64,000 nt of DNA from Myxococcales bacterium (GCA_016706225.1 JADJKB010000005.1:868001-932000); one strand, 5' to 3'; counted from the first letter of the stretch, positions 15,948-27,220 are shown. Notes: generated by a model not told the origin, from the sequence alone. A program made the numbers and translations.

Positions 15948-18041
15948 ATGCTCAGAGGTCGAATTGGGCTGTTGATGTTGCTGGCGCTCCCGGTCGGTGG
16001 GTGCGGAGCGAGCCTGTCGTCGCGTCCGGTGAAGACGGACGCGGAGCTCGGGCGCGTCATCGTGTATCGGAGCGGTGTCGCCTACTTCGAGCGCCACGCT
16101 CGGGTCGACGGGGATCGACTCGTGCTGAACGTTCCGGCCGAGCGCGTCGACGACTTTCTGAAATCGCTGACGATTCGCGATCGCAAGACCGGGCGTTCGC
16201 TACCCGTGTCGTTCCCGACGCTGGTGCGCACCGGGGACCGGGTCGAGCTCGCCATCGTGCTGCCCAAGGACGCGTCGCGCGACGTCGCCATCACCTACGT
16301 GACCGAGAGCCCCGCCTGGAAGCCGAGCTACCGCGTGGAGCTCGACGGCAAGGGGAGCGCCAAGCTCGAGGCGTGGGCCGTCGTCGACAACGTCTCCGGT
16401 GAGGACTGGGAGCGTGTCACGGTCGGCGTGGGCAGCACCTCCGCGCTGTCGTTCAAATTCGATCTGCACAGCGTGCGCTACGTCGAGCGCGAGACCCTCA
16501 ACGAAGGACCGGCGCTCGCCCTCGCACCGCCGACCGGAGGCTCACCGTACGCGGTTGCCGGCGACGCGGTCGCGGTCGTCGGGAACTTCAGGCTGGACGA
16601 GCTCGAACACCTCAATGCGCAGCAAGAGACCGAGCCCGCCACGCTGCAGGCAGGGCTGGTGCAGCCCGATGGGGCTCGCGTCGCCAGCAAACACAAGGCT
16701 GGAGGAGCGCGCCGGCTCGCGCTCGAGCCGCCGAAGGACGCCGGCGGGAAGCTGGCGGATCTGGCCCAAAAACTGCGGGCGAGCGGCGAGCGGATCCGCA
16801 TCGAGGGTTACGCCAAGCCGACGGAGACCGACCGCAAGGGGGCGGCCCTCGCGCGGGCCAACACGGTGCGCAACGAGCTGCTCAAGAACGGGGTGAAGGC
16901 TGCGCAGATCGAGGTCGTGGCCGCGGACAAAACCTCGGCTCGTGATGGCGTGCGCCTGGTCAGCGCCAAGGCCGAGGCTCAGGCGGCTCGACCTGCGCCC
17001 GGCAGCAGCGGAGCTGCCAGCGCGGGTGAGCCCATCGGCAGCGCGTTGTTCGTGGCGCCGGCGCCCCTCAGCATCAAGAAGGACAGCTCGGCGCTGGTCA
17101 ACATGCTGAGTGAGAAGACCCGCGGCGAGCAGGTCTACTACTACGATCCCGTCTCGACCCGCGGGTCCAAGCGGTTTGCGTTCAGGGCAGTGCGGCTGGA
17201 CAATCCCAGTCAGCACACTCTCGAGTCCGGTCCCTTCACCGTGTACGCCGCGGGGCAGTTTCTCGGTGAGGGACTGAGTGAGCCGATCCCCCCCAAGAGC
17301 TCTGCGTTCATCCCGTTCGCGCTCGACCGCCAGCTCTTGGTCGAGCCCGTCGTCGACACCCGGGAAGAGATCGACCGGCTGGTCACCATTCAGCGCGGCA
17401 TCGTCACGACCGAGGCGCAGACGATTCGACGCACCAAGCTCTCGCTGTCGAACCGTGGTGACGCGGTGGCGAAGGTCTGGATCCGCCACGCGGTGCCGAC
17501 CGGCTGGAAGCTGCGCGACTCGAAGGTGAAGGTCGAGAAGCTGCGGGGCACGTATCTGTTCCCGATCAGCGTGCCGCCACGGGCGGCCATCGAGCTGGAA
17601 ATCGAGGAGAGTCAGCCGCTGGAAAAATCAGTGGACATCAACACCGACGCCGGCGTCGACGCGCTGGCGCTGTTCTTGCGCCGCTCGAAGCCGCTCTCGG
17701 CCGAGCTCCAGAAGCAGCTGGACGAGATCGTTCGGCTCCACAAAGAGATGAGTGACACCCGCGAGCGGGTCTCGACCCTCGAGTCGCAAATGAGCACCTA
17801 TCGCGAGCGCATCGACGAGATCCACGCTCAGCTCGTGACGCTGCGGCGGGTGGCGTCAGCCGACAAACTGAGCCGACACCTGGCCAAAAAGATGGAGGAA
17901 ATCAGCGAGCGCCTCCAGAAGTCGACGATCGAGGTCACCGACCTCAAGGGCAAGCTGATGACCGGCAAGGTCGCGCTCTCGGACCGCCTGGCCGAGCTCA
18001 CGCTGGTCGGGGAAAAACCGAAGCTGGCCGATCAGCGCTGA
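15948..18041 (+). CDS. DUF4139-type lipoprotein with inserted OmpA-like segment
   Basis: A 697-residue predicted lipoprotein. The signal ends in lipobox VGGC. The early part (VIVYRSGVAYFERHARV, VDDFLKSLTIRD) and the late mucoidy-type segment fit the DUF4139 family. Between them, about 280-340 (RIRIEGYAKPTETD, ARANTVRNELLKNGV) resembles the peptidoglycan-binding OmpA C-terminal fold, an unusual insertion. A long coiled-coil region lies near 590-680 (KEMSDTRERVSTLESQM, KKMEEISERLQ). The start is ATG 15948 with GAGGAGG. It is probably an envelope structural protein; function not established. Confidence 0.8.
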   Translation: MLRGRIGLLMLLALPVGGCGASLSSRPVKTDAELGRVIVYRSGVAYFERHARVDGDRLVLNVPAERVDDFLKSLTIRDRKTGRSLPVSFPTLVRTGDRVELAIVLPKDASRDVAITYVTESPAWKPSYRVELDGKGSAKLEAWAVVDNVSGEDWERVTVGVGSTSALSFKFDLHSVRYVERETLNEGPALALAPPTGGSPYAVAGDAVAVVGNFRLDELEHLNAQQETEPATLQAGLVQPDGARVASKHKAGGARRLALEPPKDAGGKLADLAQKLRASGERIRIEGYAKPTETDRKGAALARANTVRNELLKNGVKAAQIEVVAADKTSARDGVRLVSAKAEAQAARPAPGSSGAASAGEPIGSALFVAPAPLSIKKDSSALVNMLSEKTRGEQVYYYDPVSTRGSKRFAFRAVRLDNPSQHTLESGPFTVYAAGQFLGEGLSEPIPPKSSAFIPFALDRQLLVEPVVDTREEIDRLVTIQRGIVTTEAQTIRRTKLSLSNRGDAVAKVWIRHAVPTGWKLRDSKVKVEKLRGTYLFPISVPPRAAIELEIEESQPLEKSVDINTDAGVDALALFLRRSKPLSAELQKQLDEIVRLHKEMSDTRERVSTLESQMSTYRERIDEIHAQLVTLRRVASADKLSRHLAKKMEEISERLQKSTIEVTDLKGKLMTGKVALSDRLAELTLVGEKPKLADQR

Positions 18042-18047
18042 GTGCCA

Positions 18048-18374
18048 TCAGTCCTGCCCGTCACTCTCCCGATAGCCACAGTCAGGGCAAACGACCCGCC
18101 GGAGCAAGGTGACCAAGGTCTCGACCACGGACTTTTCGCCGAGTGAGTGGGTGGCGGATCGGATGACGCTTGCGCCGCAACGGGGGCAGCGCAAGAGCCA
18201 GACCGAGAGGCCAAAGGCCAGTGTGCTCAGGACGAGGATGCCTGCAAACAGGTAGCCGAGCTGGAGCAGACCGTCGAGATCGTCGTCGGTCTGGCGCAGG
18301 GCCGCGAAGAAACCCAACATGCACGCCACCAGGGTGGATGCCGAGAGCCAACGCCGGGTCCGCAGGCTCGCCAC
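18048..18374 (-). CDS. Small membrane protein with C-terminal zinc ribbon
   Basis: A 108-residue protein with two hydrophobic helices at about 10-26 and 38-61, followed by a zinc-ribbon pair CPRCG (63-67) and CPDCG (98-102). The ribbon would lie in the cytoplasm, next to the membrane. The GTG at 18374 lies 8 bases after the stop of the CPBP gene, making this the third gene of a coupled operon with coaBC. Family and function not recognised. Confidence 0.65.
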   Translation of the reverse strand: MASLRTRRWLSASTLVACMLGFFAALRQTDDDLDGLLQLGYLFAGILVLSTLAFGLSVWLLRCPRCGASVIRSATHSLGEKSVVETLVTLLRRVVCPDCGYRESDGQD

Positions 18375-18381
18375 GACCTGC

Positions 18382-19050
18382 TCACATCCCCGGCCAGCGG
18401 AACTGCACGACCGAGAAATACGTGAACACGATGTGCGAGATGATCACCGGCGGGAGCCGGGCGGTCATCTTGGCGGTGAACGACCAGACCAGGCCGCAGC
18501 CCAGCGCGGCCAGCACCAGCAGTGGATTTTCGTGGGCGATGGGATCCGCGAGCGCGAACACCGTCGGCACGTACGCGACGCCATACGCCAGCGTGGCAAC
18601 CAACCAACCGCTCCGGGGTCCGAAGCGGGTCTGCGCGGCGTCGAGCACCATTCCACGCCAGACGAGCTCCTCGGCAACGATGATCAACAGCAAGACCGAG
18701 GTGTAGACGAGCGAGCGTTGCACCGTCTCGGCGTCGCCCACCTGGGCGTAGAGCCGCAAGAACCACAGGTGCCGCGCCGTGTTGGTTGGCGCCAGCGTGC
18801 TGCGCGCGGCCAGTGAACCGAGGAGCAAGATCGCTCCCGTCACCACCCCGAGGCTGAGGTCGCCCCAGCGCGGACGCAGCACGTCGCGCAAGCGCCCGTC
18901 CTGTCGAAGTCGGCCGAGGGCGAGCAATGCGAGCGCACCGTACGGCACGCCGAGCGCGACCCAGAACTTCCAGGTTCCGGCCAGGTCGAGCCGAAATGCC
19001 CAGGCGCTGGCGCCTGCGATGACGAGCACCGACAGCGCGATGAGCTGCAT
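18382..19050 (-). CDS. CPBP-family intramembrane metalloprotease
   Basis: A 222-residue integral membrane protein with about six hydrophobic helices. It carries the CPBP (CaaX protease and bacteriocin-processing) motifs EELVWRG (EExxxR) and the later histidine in ISHIVF, as in Rce1-type glutamic/metallo intramembrane proteases. The substrate is unknown. The ATG at 19050 overlaps the coaBC stop by one base (TGATG), so translation is coupled, and a small zinc-ribbon protein follows 8 bases downstream. Confidence 0.85.
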   Translation of the reverse strand: MQLIALSVLVIAGASAWAFRLDLAGTWKFWVALGVPYGALALLALGRLRQDGRLRDVLRPRWGDLSLGVVTGAILLLGSLAARSTLAPTNTARHLWFLRLYAQVGDAETVQRSLVYTSVLLLIIVAEELVWRGMVLDAAQTRFGPRSGWLVATLAYGVAYVPTVFALADPIAHENPLLVLAALGCGLVWSFTAKMTARLPPVIISHIVFTYFSVVQFRWPGM

Positions 19051-20336
19051 CAGCGCTCTTCCAGCCGCCGGACCAAGAGCGCGAGGATCTGATCCGCCAG
19101 CTCGAGTTTGCTGGTGCGCGGTAGCGGTTCGACGCGGTCGTGAGTCACGAGGCTTGCGCGGTTGTCATCCTTGCCGAACGAGTCGTCGGCGTGGTTGGCC
19201 ACCACGAAATCGACCTTCTTCGCCTCGAGCTTCGCGCGCGCGTAGGCCACGACCTTTTCGTTCGTATCCGCCTCCACCGCGAACCCTACGAGCACCGGCC
19301 GCCGCCCGCTGCGGGCCGCGCCAATCTCCGCCAGAATGTCCGGGTTCTGCACGAGATCGAGCTTCATGCCGTCGCCCCCGCGTTTCAGCTTCGTGGCTCG
19401 GGTCTCCGTTGGGCGGTAGTCGCCCACGGCCGCGGCCATGATCAACGCATCGGCAGCGCCGAGGTCGGGTCCGAGGGCTTGCCATACCGCGCCACGCATG
19501 GCGACGGCGCTTCGCACGTCGACGCGCGTCACGCCGTACGGTGTGGCGAGAGCGCAGGGCCCCGCGATCAGGGTCACGCGAGCTCCACGCGCTGCAGCGC
19601 GCTCGGCGAGCGCAAAGCCCATCTTGCCGCTGGAGCGGTTGCCCAGGAAACGCACCGGATCGATGTCTTCCACGGTGGGCCCCGCGCTGACGACGACGTG
19701 TCGGCCCCGAAGATCGTGAGGCGCCAGCGTGACCAACACGGCGGCCAAGATCTCCGCCGGTTCCGCCATGCGACCGATGCCGTGTTCGCCGGATGCAACC
19801 TCCCCGTAGACCGGCCCGACCCGCTCGACGCGACCGTCCGACGCGAGGGTGGCCAGGTTGCGCTGGGTCGCTGGGTGCGACCACATTGCCGGGTGCATCG
19901 CTGGTGCAACCAGCAGTGGACAGGTCGAACACAGCGCCGTCGCGGTCACGAGGTCGTCCGCGCGTCCCTGGGCAAGTCGCGCGAGCAAATCCGCCGTGGC
20001 CGGCGCGACCAAGAAGAGATCGGTCTTGCTCGCGATGTCCACGTGCAGCTCGCCCGCCACCGCGGCGTCGAACATGTCCGAGCGCACCGGCTTGCCGGTG
20101 ATGCCCGCGAAGGTCGACGCGCCGACGAACTGGCTGGCGGAGCGCGTGAACAACGTCTGCACCGCCGCGCCCTCCGTGACCAGCAAGCGCGCCACGATGG
20201 CCGCCTTGAAGGCCGCGATGCTTCCGGACACCGCGAGCGTGATGCGCTTCGTGCTCAACCGCCCGCGCCGAACTTCCAGCGGAGCTGGCGGTTGAGACCG
20301 CGGAGCCGGCCTCTGAGAAGGGGTGCGCACGGTCAC
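19050..20336 (-). CDS. coaBC: Bifunctional CoaBC (phosphopantothenoylcysteine synthetase/decarboxylase)
   Basis: A 428-residue fusion. The N-terminal flavoprotein half is CoaC: VSGSIAAFKAA, His in ELHVDIA, APATADLLA and GRADDLVTA. The C-terminal half is CoaB: VSAGPTVEDIDPVRFLGNRSSGKMG, AAAVGDYRP and LKLDLVQNPDIL. Together they convert 4'-phosphopantothenate to 4'-phosphopantetheine in CoA synthesis. In CoaC the E. coli PAMN reads PAMH and the E. coli ACG (Cys158 region) reads ASG; I recall similar changes in mycobacterial CoaBC, so activity is still likely. The GTG at 20336 overlaps the upstream glycosylase stop (GTGA). Confidence 0.93.
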   Translation of the reverse strand: MTVRTPSQRPAPRSQPPAPLEVRRGRLSTKRITLAVSGSIAAFKAAIVARLLVTEGAAVQTLFTRSASQFVGASTFAGITGKPVRSDMFDAAVAGELHVDIASKTDLFLVAPATADLLARLAQGRADDLVTATALCSTCPLLVAPAMHPAMWSHPATQRNLATLASDGRVERVGPVYGEVASGEHGIGRMAEPAEILAAVLVTLAPHDLRGRHVVVSAGPTVEDIDPVRFLGNRSSGKMGFALAERAAARGARVTLIAGPCALATPYGVTRVDVRSAVAMRGAVWQALGPDLGAADALIMAAAVGDYRPTETRATKLKRGGDGMKLDLVQNPDILAEIGAARSGRRPVLVGFAVEADTNEKVVAYARAKLEAKKVDFVVANHADDSFGKDDNRASLVTHDRVEPLPRTSKLELADQILALLVRRLEER

Positions 20337-21010
20337 TTTGGCGCCAGCCTAGCCTCGGGTGGGCGAGACACGTAAGGGTTTCCGGGCTCGAGGAAGCGCC
20401 ATTTGCGATTCACCCATGCTCCCGCATAGTCGATGCCGATGCGCCGGGCGCGCACGACCTTGGTGGGCGGCGCGTCCGCCAGGTAGAGGCCGTCGCTCCC
20501 CGTCAGATCGCGGCCGTAGTGGCGTCGGTCGATGCCCATGGCGGCGCACAACTTCCCCGGTCCGTTGCTGAGCTCGCGGCGGGTGGCCGCGACGCCGCGT
20601 CGTCGTGCCATCTGCTCCAGACCCTCGATGGGTTCCACGGCGCGAATCAGCACGGCATGGGGTTCGGCGACGCGCCCGGTGACGAGGTTGAACTGCCAGT
20701 GCATGCCGTAGACGAGGAACACGTAGGCGTGGCCGGCTTCGCCCCACATGGCTTCGTTGCGTGCGGTTCGGCGGCCGCCGGCACTGTGCGCCGCAAGGTC
20801 CTCCGGGCCGCGGTAGGCCTCCACTTCGACGATGCGACCCACGAGCCTGCCCTCCGGGAGCTCGTGGACGAGCAGCTTTCCGACCGTGTCTCGGGCCACT
20901 TCCAGCACCGAGCGAGCATAGAATTCGCGAGGAAGCTTGCGTCCTTCGCCGCCGGGCGCACCCCCGCGCCGCGACGCGTCGGAGCGGATGTGGGTTGAGG
21001 ACGCAGGCAT
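20333..21010 (-). CDS. mpg: 3-methyladenine DNA glycosylase (AAG/MPG family)
   Basis: A 225-residue protein of the alkyladenine glycosylase family, which removes alkylated purines in base-excision repair. Hallmarks are ARDTVGKLLVHELPEG, IVEVEAYRGPEDLAAHSAGG, the YVFLVYGMHWQFNLV strand and ELSNGPGKLCAAMGI. The start is taken as ATG 21010, preceded by AGGG; ATG 21043 is an alternative. It heads a leftward operon with coaBC, the CPBP protease and a small membrane protein, through GTGA and TGATG overlaps. It is divergent from the kinase at 21064. Confidence 0.9.
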   Translation of the reverse strand: MPASSTHIRSDASRRGGAPGGEGRKLPREFYARSVLEVARDTVGKLLVHELPEGRLVGRIVEVEAYRGPEDLAAHSAGGRRTARNEAMWGEAGHAYVFLVYGMHWQFNLVTGRVAEPHAVLIRAVEPIEGLEQMARRRGVAATRRELSNGPGKLCAAMGIDRRHYGRDLTGSDGLYLADAPPTKVVRARRIGIDYAGAWVNRKWRFLEPGNPYVSRPPEARLAPK

Positions 21011-21063
21011 TTTCGCCCTGTGATTACCAGAGGCTAGTTGCATCTGATAGGCTTTGGAGGCTG

Positions 21064-22689
21064 ATGCAAGCGCAACCCGTGCCGATGGCCCAGCCGCGCA
21101 TCGTCGGCCGCTACGCCCTCTATGGAGAGATCGCGGCGGGCGGTATGGCCACGGTGCATTTTGGCAGGCTGGTTGGAGCGGTGGGCTTTTCGCGCCTCGT
21201 TGCCATCAAGCGCCTGCACGCGCAGTTCGCCAAGGACCCCGACTTTGTCTCGATGTTTCTGGACGAGGCACGCCTCGTCTCGCGCATCCAGCATCCGAAC
21301 GTCGCGACGACCCTCGACGTCGTCCCGCTCGACGACGAGGTCTTCCTCGTCATGGAGTACGTGCTCGGTGAAGCGCTCTCCAAGCTGATCCGCGCGGCGC
21401 GCCGAAACGGCGAGTTGGTGCCCCCGCGGATCGCGGTGGCAGTGATGGCTGGCGCGCTGCACGGTTTGCACGCCGCGCACGAGGCGAAGAGCGAACGCGG
21501 CGAACCTTTGAACATCGTGCATCGCGACGTCAGCCCCCAGAATATCTTGGTCGGGACCGATGGCGTGGCGCGGGTGCTCGATTTCGGCGTGGCAAAAGCC
21601 GCGGCCCGCGCGACCTCCACCCGTGACGGTCAGATGAAGGGCAAGGTCAGCTACATGGCCCCGGAGCAGCTCCGGGGTAAGGGCGTCGATCGCCGCACCG
21701 ACGTGTTCGCGGCTGGCGTGGTGCTGTGGGAGGCCCTGACCGGGCGGCGCCTGTTCGACGGCGAGGATCCCGGCGAGGTACTGACCAAGCTGCTCGAAGC
21801 CGAGATCCCGATCCCATCCAGCCTCGAGCCGACCGTGCCGGCCCATCTCGACGAAATCGTGATGAAGGGCCTGCAGCGCAACATCGATGCCCGCTGGTCG
21901 AGCGCGCGCGAATTTGCCATCGCGCTCGAACAAGCCGGCCCCATCGCGCTGCCGCGCGAGGTCGGTGAGTGGGCCGAGCGGGTAGGCGAAGAGACCATCG
22001 GCAAACGCGCTCGACAAGTCGCGGAAATCGAGAGCGGCTCACTCGCACACATTCGCGCGGTCGACTCGGTTCCCACCTCGACGCCATCGTACGGTTCGCA
22101 TCCGTCCCACTCGCAGCCCTTCACGCCGGTTCCGGCGCAGTGGCCGGTGGTGGGGCCGCAGGGCGAGCCCACGACCTCCCCGTCGCAGGTCTCCCACGTC
22201 ACCGGCGTCTCGCGCCCCAGCAACAGCGTCCCGTCGTACGTCACGGGACCCTCTCAGGTCAGCGCGATGAGCGCGGTCCAGGCTCCTGCACCGCAGCGCA
22301 CGGGAATGTTCGCCGCGCTAGTCGGCATCGCCGGTGCACTGGCCATCGCTCTCCTGGCCGTCGTTGCCATCTACATCGGCAAACGACAGCAGCCCGACGT
22401 GCTGCCCATGGAGCCAGCGCCTCCCACGGCGACCGCGGCGCCCACGGCCACGGAGGCACAGCCGGACCCGTCCCTCGCGCCGTCGCCTTCCATCGTGGCC
22501 GTCGATCAGCTGCCCGAGGTGGAAGCATCGGCGAGCGCAGCGCCGGCGAAACCCCCGCCCCGGACCGGTGGCGGCACGTGGAAGCCGCCCGTGAAGACTC
22601 CGCCCAAGCCGGCGGCAGGCGACAACTGTGATCCCCCATTTTACATCGACAAGGGCGGCGTTCGCCGGGTGAAGTCCGGCTGTATGTAG
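21064..22689 (+). CDS. Membrane-anchored Ser/Thr kinase with conserved Cys tail
   Basis: A 541-residue kinase. The catalytic domain covers about 16-290: AAGGMATVH (24-32), VAIK Lys49, HRDVSPQN (His153), DFG from 173 and MAPEQ. A Ser/Thr/Pro-rich spacer follows, then one transmembrane helix at about 415-439 and a Pro/Ala-rich extracytoplasmic tail. It ends in CDPPFYIDKGGVRRVKSGCM, a short two-Cys motif I recognise at the ends of other myxobacterial kinases. The start is ATG 21064 with GGAGG 3-7 bases upstream. The next gene, encoding a secreted protein, lies 64 bases downstream. Confidence 0.93.
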   Translation: MQAQPVPMAQPRIVGRYALYGEIAAGGMATVHFGRLVGAVGFSRLVAIKRLHAQFAKDPDFVSMFLDEARLVSRIQHPNVATTLDVVPLDDEVFLVMEYVLGEALSKLIRAARRNGELVPPRIAVAVMAGALHGLHAAHEAKSERGEPLNIVHRDVSPQNILVGTDGVARVLDFGVAKAAARATSTRDGQMKGKVSYMAPEQLRGKGVDRRTDVFAAGVVLWEALTGRRLFDGEDPGEVLTKLLEAEIPIPSSLEPTVPAHLDEIVMKGLQRNIDARWSSAREFAIALEQAGPIALPREVGEWAERVGEETIGKRARQVAEIESGSLAHIRAVDSVPTSTPSYGSHPSHSQPFTPVPAQWPVVGPQGEPTTSPSQVSHVTGVSRPSNSVPSYVTGPSQVSAMSAVQAPAPQRTGMFAALVGIAGALAIALLAVVAIYIGKRQQPDVLPMEPAPPTATAAPTATEAQPDPSLAPSPSIVAVDQLPEVEASASAAPAKPPPRTGGGTWKPPVKTPPKPAAGDNCDPPFYIDKGGVRRVKSGCM

Positions 22690-22739
22690 CGCCGCGGTCC
22701 GGCCGGCCCGTTTAGTGCGATTGGGCCGAGAAGATGCGC

Positions 22740-22745
22740 TAGACT
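22740..22745 (+). promoter_or_regulatory. -10-like box (TAGACT) before the 22754 gene
   Basis: TAGACT ends 8 bases before the ATG at 22754 and there is no Shine-Dalgarno. This matches the spacing at other suspected leaderless starts in the window, so the gene may have its own promoter besides readthrough from the kinase. Confidence 0.3.
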
Positions 22746-22753
22746 CGCGGCTG

Positions 22754-23656
22754 ATGCACACCTTGCTGCTTCGTGGGTCAGCCGTCGTCATGGCGATGGC
22801 AGTGGTGTCGGTCGTACGCCCGGCTCTCGGGGACACGAAGGCGGAGTGCGCCAAGGCCTACGAGTCCTCCCAGGAGCAGAAGAGCGGCGGCAAGCTGCTC
22901 GCCGCACGCGAGAGCTTGGTCACGTGTTCACAATCTGGCTGCCCGTCCTTCATCAAGAAGGACTGCGCGAAGTGGCTATCGGAGGTCGAAGGTGCAATCC
23001 CGACCGTGGTGTTCAGCGCCAAAGCAAAAGGCGCGGATCTCACCGACGTCAAGGTGACGCTGGGTGACCAGACCTTGGCGGAAGCGCTGGATGGCAAGGC
23101 GATCCCCATCGATCCTGGCACCCACACCTTCGTGTTCGAGAGCGCGAAGCACGGCTCGAAGGAGCTGAAGTTCGTGGTGAAGGAAGGCCAGAAGGCCCAG
23201 AACATCGAGGTCGTCTTCGGCGGTGCGGATGATGACGGCGAGGGCGGCGGCGCGGCAGCGGGCGGGGGTGACGGCGGCTCACACGACGGCGGCTCGACGA
23301 GCCTGAGCACCGACGACGTCAAGGGCAGCAAGACCTTGGGTTACGTGCTCGCCGGCGTCGGGGTCGTGGGCATCGGCGGGTTTGCGTACTTTGCTCTGTC
23401 CGGCAAGAGCGACGAGAAGAACCTGGCGTGTGCGGACAAGAAGACGTGCAGCGACAGCGACATCGATCCGATCAAGAAGAAGTACCTGTTCGCTGACATT
23501 TCCCTGGGTGTCGGCGTGGTCTCGCTCGGTGTTGCCACCTACTTGCTGGTGACCTCCGGCGGAAAAAAAGAAGCGCCTGCCGAGGCCAAGGCGTTCCGGT
23601 TCGACGTCGCGCCAACGCGCGGCGGCGGCTACGCCAGCGTGCTCGGCCAGTTCTGA
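22754..23656 (+). CDS. Exported protein with internal transmembrane pair, kinase neighbour
   Basis: A 300-residue protein. A signal peptide ends at VRPALG-D, followed by a Cys-containing helical segment (AECAKAYESSQEQKSGGKLLAARESLVTCSQSGCPSF) like the TPR-type repeats seen in other myxobacterial envelope proteins, and a beta-rich segment that resembles PEGA. A Gly/Asp linker leads to two hydrophobic helices near 197-216 and 250-270, with a Cys pair between. It sits 64 bases after a kinase in the same direction, which suggests a surface partner or substrate, though this is inference. Function not known. Confidence 0.75.
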   Translation: MHTLLLRGSAVVMAMAVVSVVRPALGDTKAECAKAYESSQEQKSGGKLLAARESLVTCSQSGCPSFIKKDCAKWLSEVEGAIPTVVFSAKAKGADLTDVKVTLGDQTLAEALDGKAIPIDPGTHTFVFESAKHGSKELKFVVKEGQKAQNIEVVFGGADDDGEGGGAAAGGGDGGSHDGGSTSLSTDDVKGSKTLGYVLAGVGVVGIGGFAYFALSGKSDEKNLACADKKTCSDSDIDPIKKKYLFADISLGVGVVSLGVATYLLVTSGGKKEAPAEAKAFRFDVAPTRGGGYASVLGQF

Positions 23657-23662
23657 GCTCCC

Positions 23663-25875
<2,213 letters not shown>

Positions 25876-25879
<4 letters not shown>

Positions 25880-26169
25880 GTTGCGCTCCGCGCGCCGAGC
25901 TCAGGCTCGACGCGCGTGAGCTCGGGGGCCGCGTCGAGCGCGGCCTCGACGCGGACGACGCCCACTTCGGCGGCCTCCGCCCGGCGAATCGAGAGACTGG
26001 CGCCGCGCACCAGGAACTCGATGGGATCTCCGAGCGGCGCGACACCGACCAGCTCGATCTGAGTGCCGGGAACGAGACCGAGCTCCATCAGCCTGCGCCG
26101 GAACGCTCGCTGCCCGCCGACGCGTTCGACGGTGAACAGCTGGCCGCGCGAGACCTGGGCGAGGTTCAT
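25876..26169 (-). CDS. feoA: Ferrous iron transport protein FeoA
   Basis: A 97-residue SH3-like FeoA protein (RRLMELGLVPGTQIELVGVAPLGDPIEFLVRGASLSIRR-type core), slightly longer than the usual ~80 residues because of a C-terminal extension (ALDAAPELTRVEPELG). It assists FeoB and likely binds it in the cytoplasm. Translation of feoB is coupled through GTGA. A perfect Fur-type palindrome lies 25-39 bases upstream of the ATG at 26169, so the operon should be repressed by iron. Confidence 0.94.
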
Positions 26170-26193
26170 GTTACGCGGGCTTCCTAGCGTAGC

Positions 26194-26208
26194 TGAAAAC
26201 GGTTTTCA
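26194..26208 (-). promoter_or_regulatory. Fur-type operator (7-1-7 palindrome) over the feoAB promoter
   Basis: TGAAAACGGTTTTCA is a perfect inverted repeat of seven bases around a single G, the architecture of the E. coli Fur box core (TGATAAT-G-ATTATCA). On the minus strand TTGAAA followed, 17 bases later, by TAGGAA could be the -35 and -10, with the operator over the -35 and spacer. Its position just upstream of feoA fits iron-dependent repression. Binding by Fur is inferred from position and symmetry. Confidence 0.75.
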
Positions 26209-26257
26209 AATTCATTTAGGGCTATTGGAGGATTTCGCGGCTTTTCTGCGGTTCAAC

Positions 26258-27220
26258 TCAGGTGCCCCGGGCCCGCAGGCGGTTCCTCGCCGCGGTGATG
26301 GTGGCTGCCAGCACGGGGCCGGAGGTTGTCTCCGGGATCACCCTGAGCACCTCTCGGAGCGCGTCGAGCATCATCAACGCCGAGTCGAAGCGTCGCGACG
26401 CGTCGCGCTCGAGGGCCCGATGCACAGCAGTGGTCAGCCCCATGGGCAGGTCCGGTCGCTTGTACGACAGGAGCGGCACGCGCGGGTCCTTCAGCATCTC
26501 GAGCACCTCGATGTCGGTCGGCGCGTCGAACAGGCGCTGGCCGGCGAGTGCCTCCCAGAGGCAGACGCCCAGACTGAAGAGATCACTCTGCACCGTCGCG
26601 TCATCGCCGCGGAGCATCTCCGGGGCGAGGTAACTCAGCTTGCCCTTGATGACATTGGGGCGGGTGATGCGGCCGCGGTCCATCGCTCGAGCCAAGCCGA
26701 AGTCCGCGAGCTTCACGATCCCGGTCACGTCGAGCAGGATGTTCGGCGGAGAGACGTCGCGGTGAAGCACGGGCGCCGGCGTGCCGTCCTCCCTGCATAC
26801 CGAGTGGGCCGCGTCCAGTGCCCGCAGCACCTCGATGGCGATGGCGGTGATGAGGGGCCAGGGAGCGCCCCCGGGCACGTTGAGAAAGCTACGCTGATAC
26901 TCCCCGAAGTGCAGTCCCTCGACCCACTCGGTGACCAGGTAGTACTGGCCCGCGGCGTCGATGCCGAAATCGTGAATCTGCACCACGTTCGGGTGCCTGA
27001 GCATGGCACCGACGCGGGCCTCTTCCACGAACATCTCCACGACCTCGGGGTATTCGTTGAAGGTCTCGTTCAGGCGTTTGACGGCCACGGTGCGCCGAAA
27101 GCCCTGCGCGCCATAAACGAGCGCGCGCCAGACCGTGCCCATGCCGCCGACGCCAATCTGTTCGATCAACGCGTACTTGGCGTCGACGATCGAGCCGGGT
27201 ACATCGCCCTGAGCGGTCAT
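26258..27220 (-). CDS. Soluble Ser/Thr protein kinase
   Basis: A 320-residue, kinase-only protein. The domain is complete: GVGGMGTVW (23-31), VAVK Lys48, HRDVSPPN with His153-Asp155, DFG from 173, and the segment LAPEMLRGD. No transmembrane segment or sensor domain follows, so it is probably cytoplasmic. ATG 27220 is used, but a TTG at 27313 in frame would add 31 residues; neither has a Shine-Dalgarno. It is convergent with nothing obvious and lies between feoA and a small lipoprotein on the same strand. Confidence 0.9.
   Translation of the reverse strand: MTAQGDVPGSIVDAKYALIEQIGVGGMGTVWRALVYGAQGFRRTVAVKRLNETFNEYPEVVEMFVEEARVGAMLRHPNVVQIHDFGIDAAGQYYLVTEWVEGLHFGEYQRSFLNVPGGAPWPLITAIAIEVLRALDAAHSVCREDGTPAPVLHRDVSPPNILLDVTGIVKLADFGLARAMDRGRITRPNVIKGKLSYLAPEMLRGDDATVQSDLFSLGVCLWEALAGQRLFDAPTDIEVLEMLKDPRVPLLSYKRPDLPMGLTTAVHRALERDASRRFDSALMMLDALREVLRVIPETTSGPVLAATITAARNRLRARGT

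Noticed and set aside
19050..20336. CoaBC with two altered CoaC active-site positions (His for Asn, Ser for Cys) as an inactive enzyme
   Set aside because: The same or similar replacements are, from memory, found in mycobacterial CoaBC, which is active; the rest of both domains is intact.
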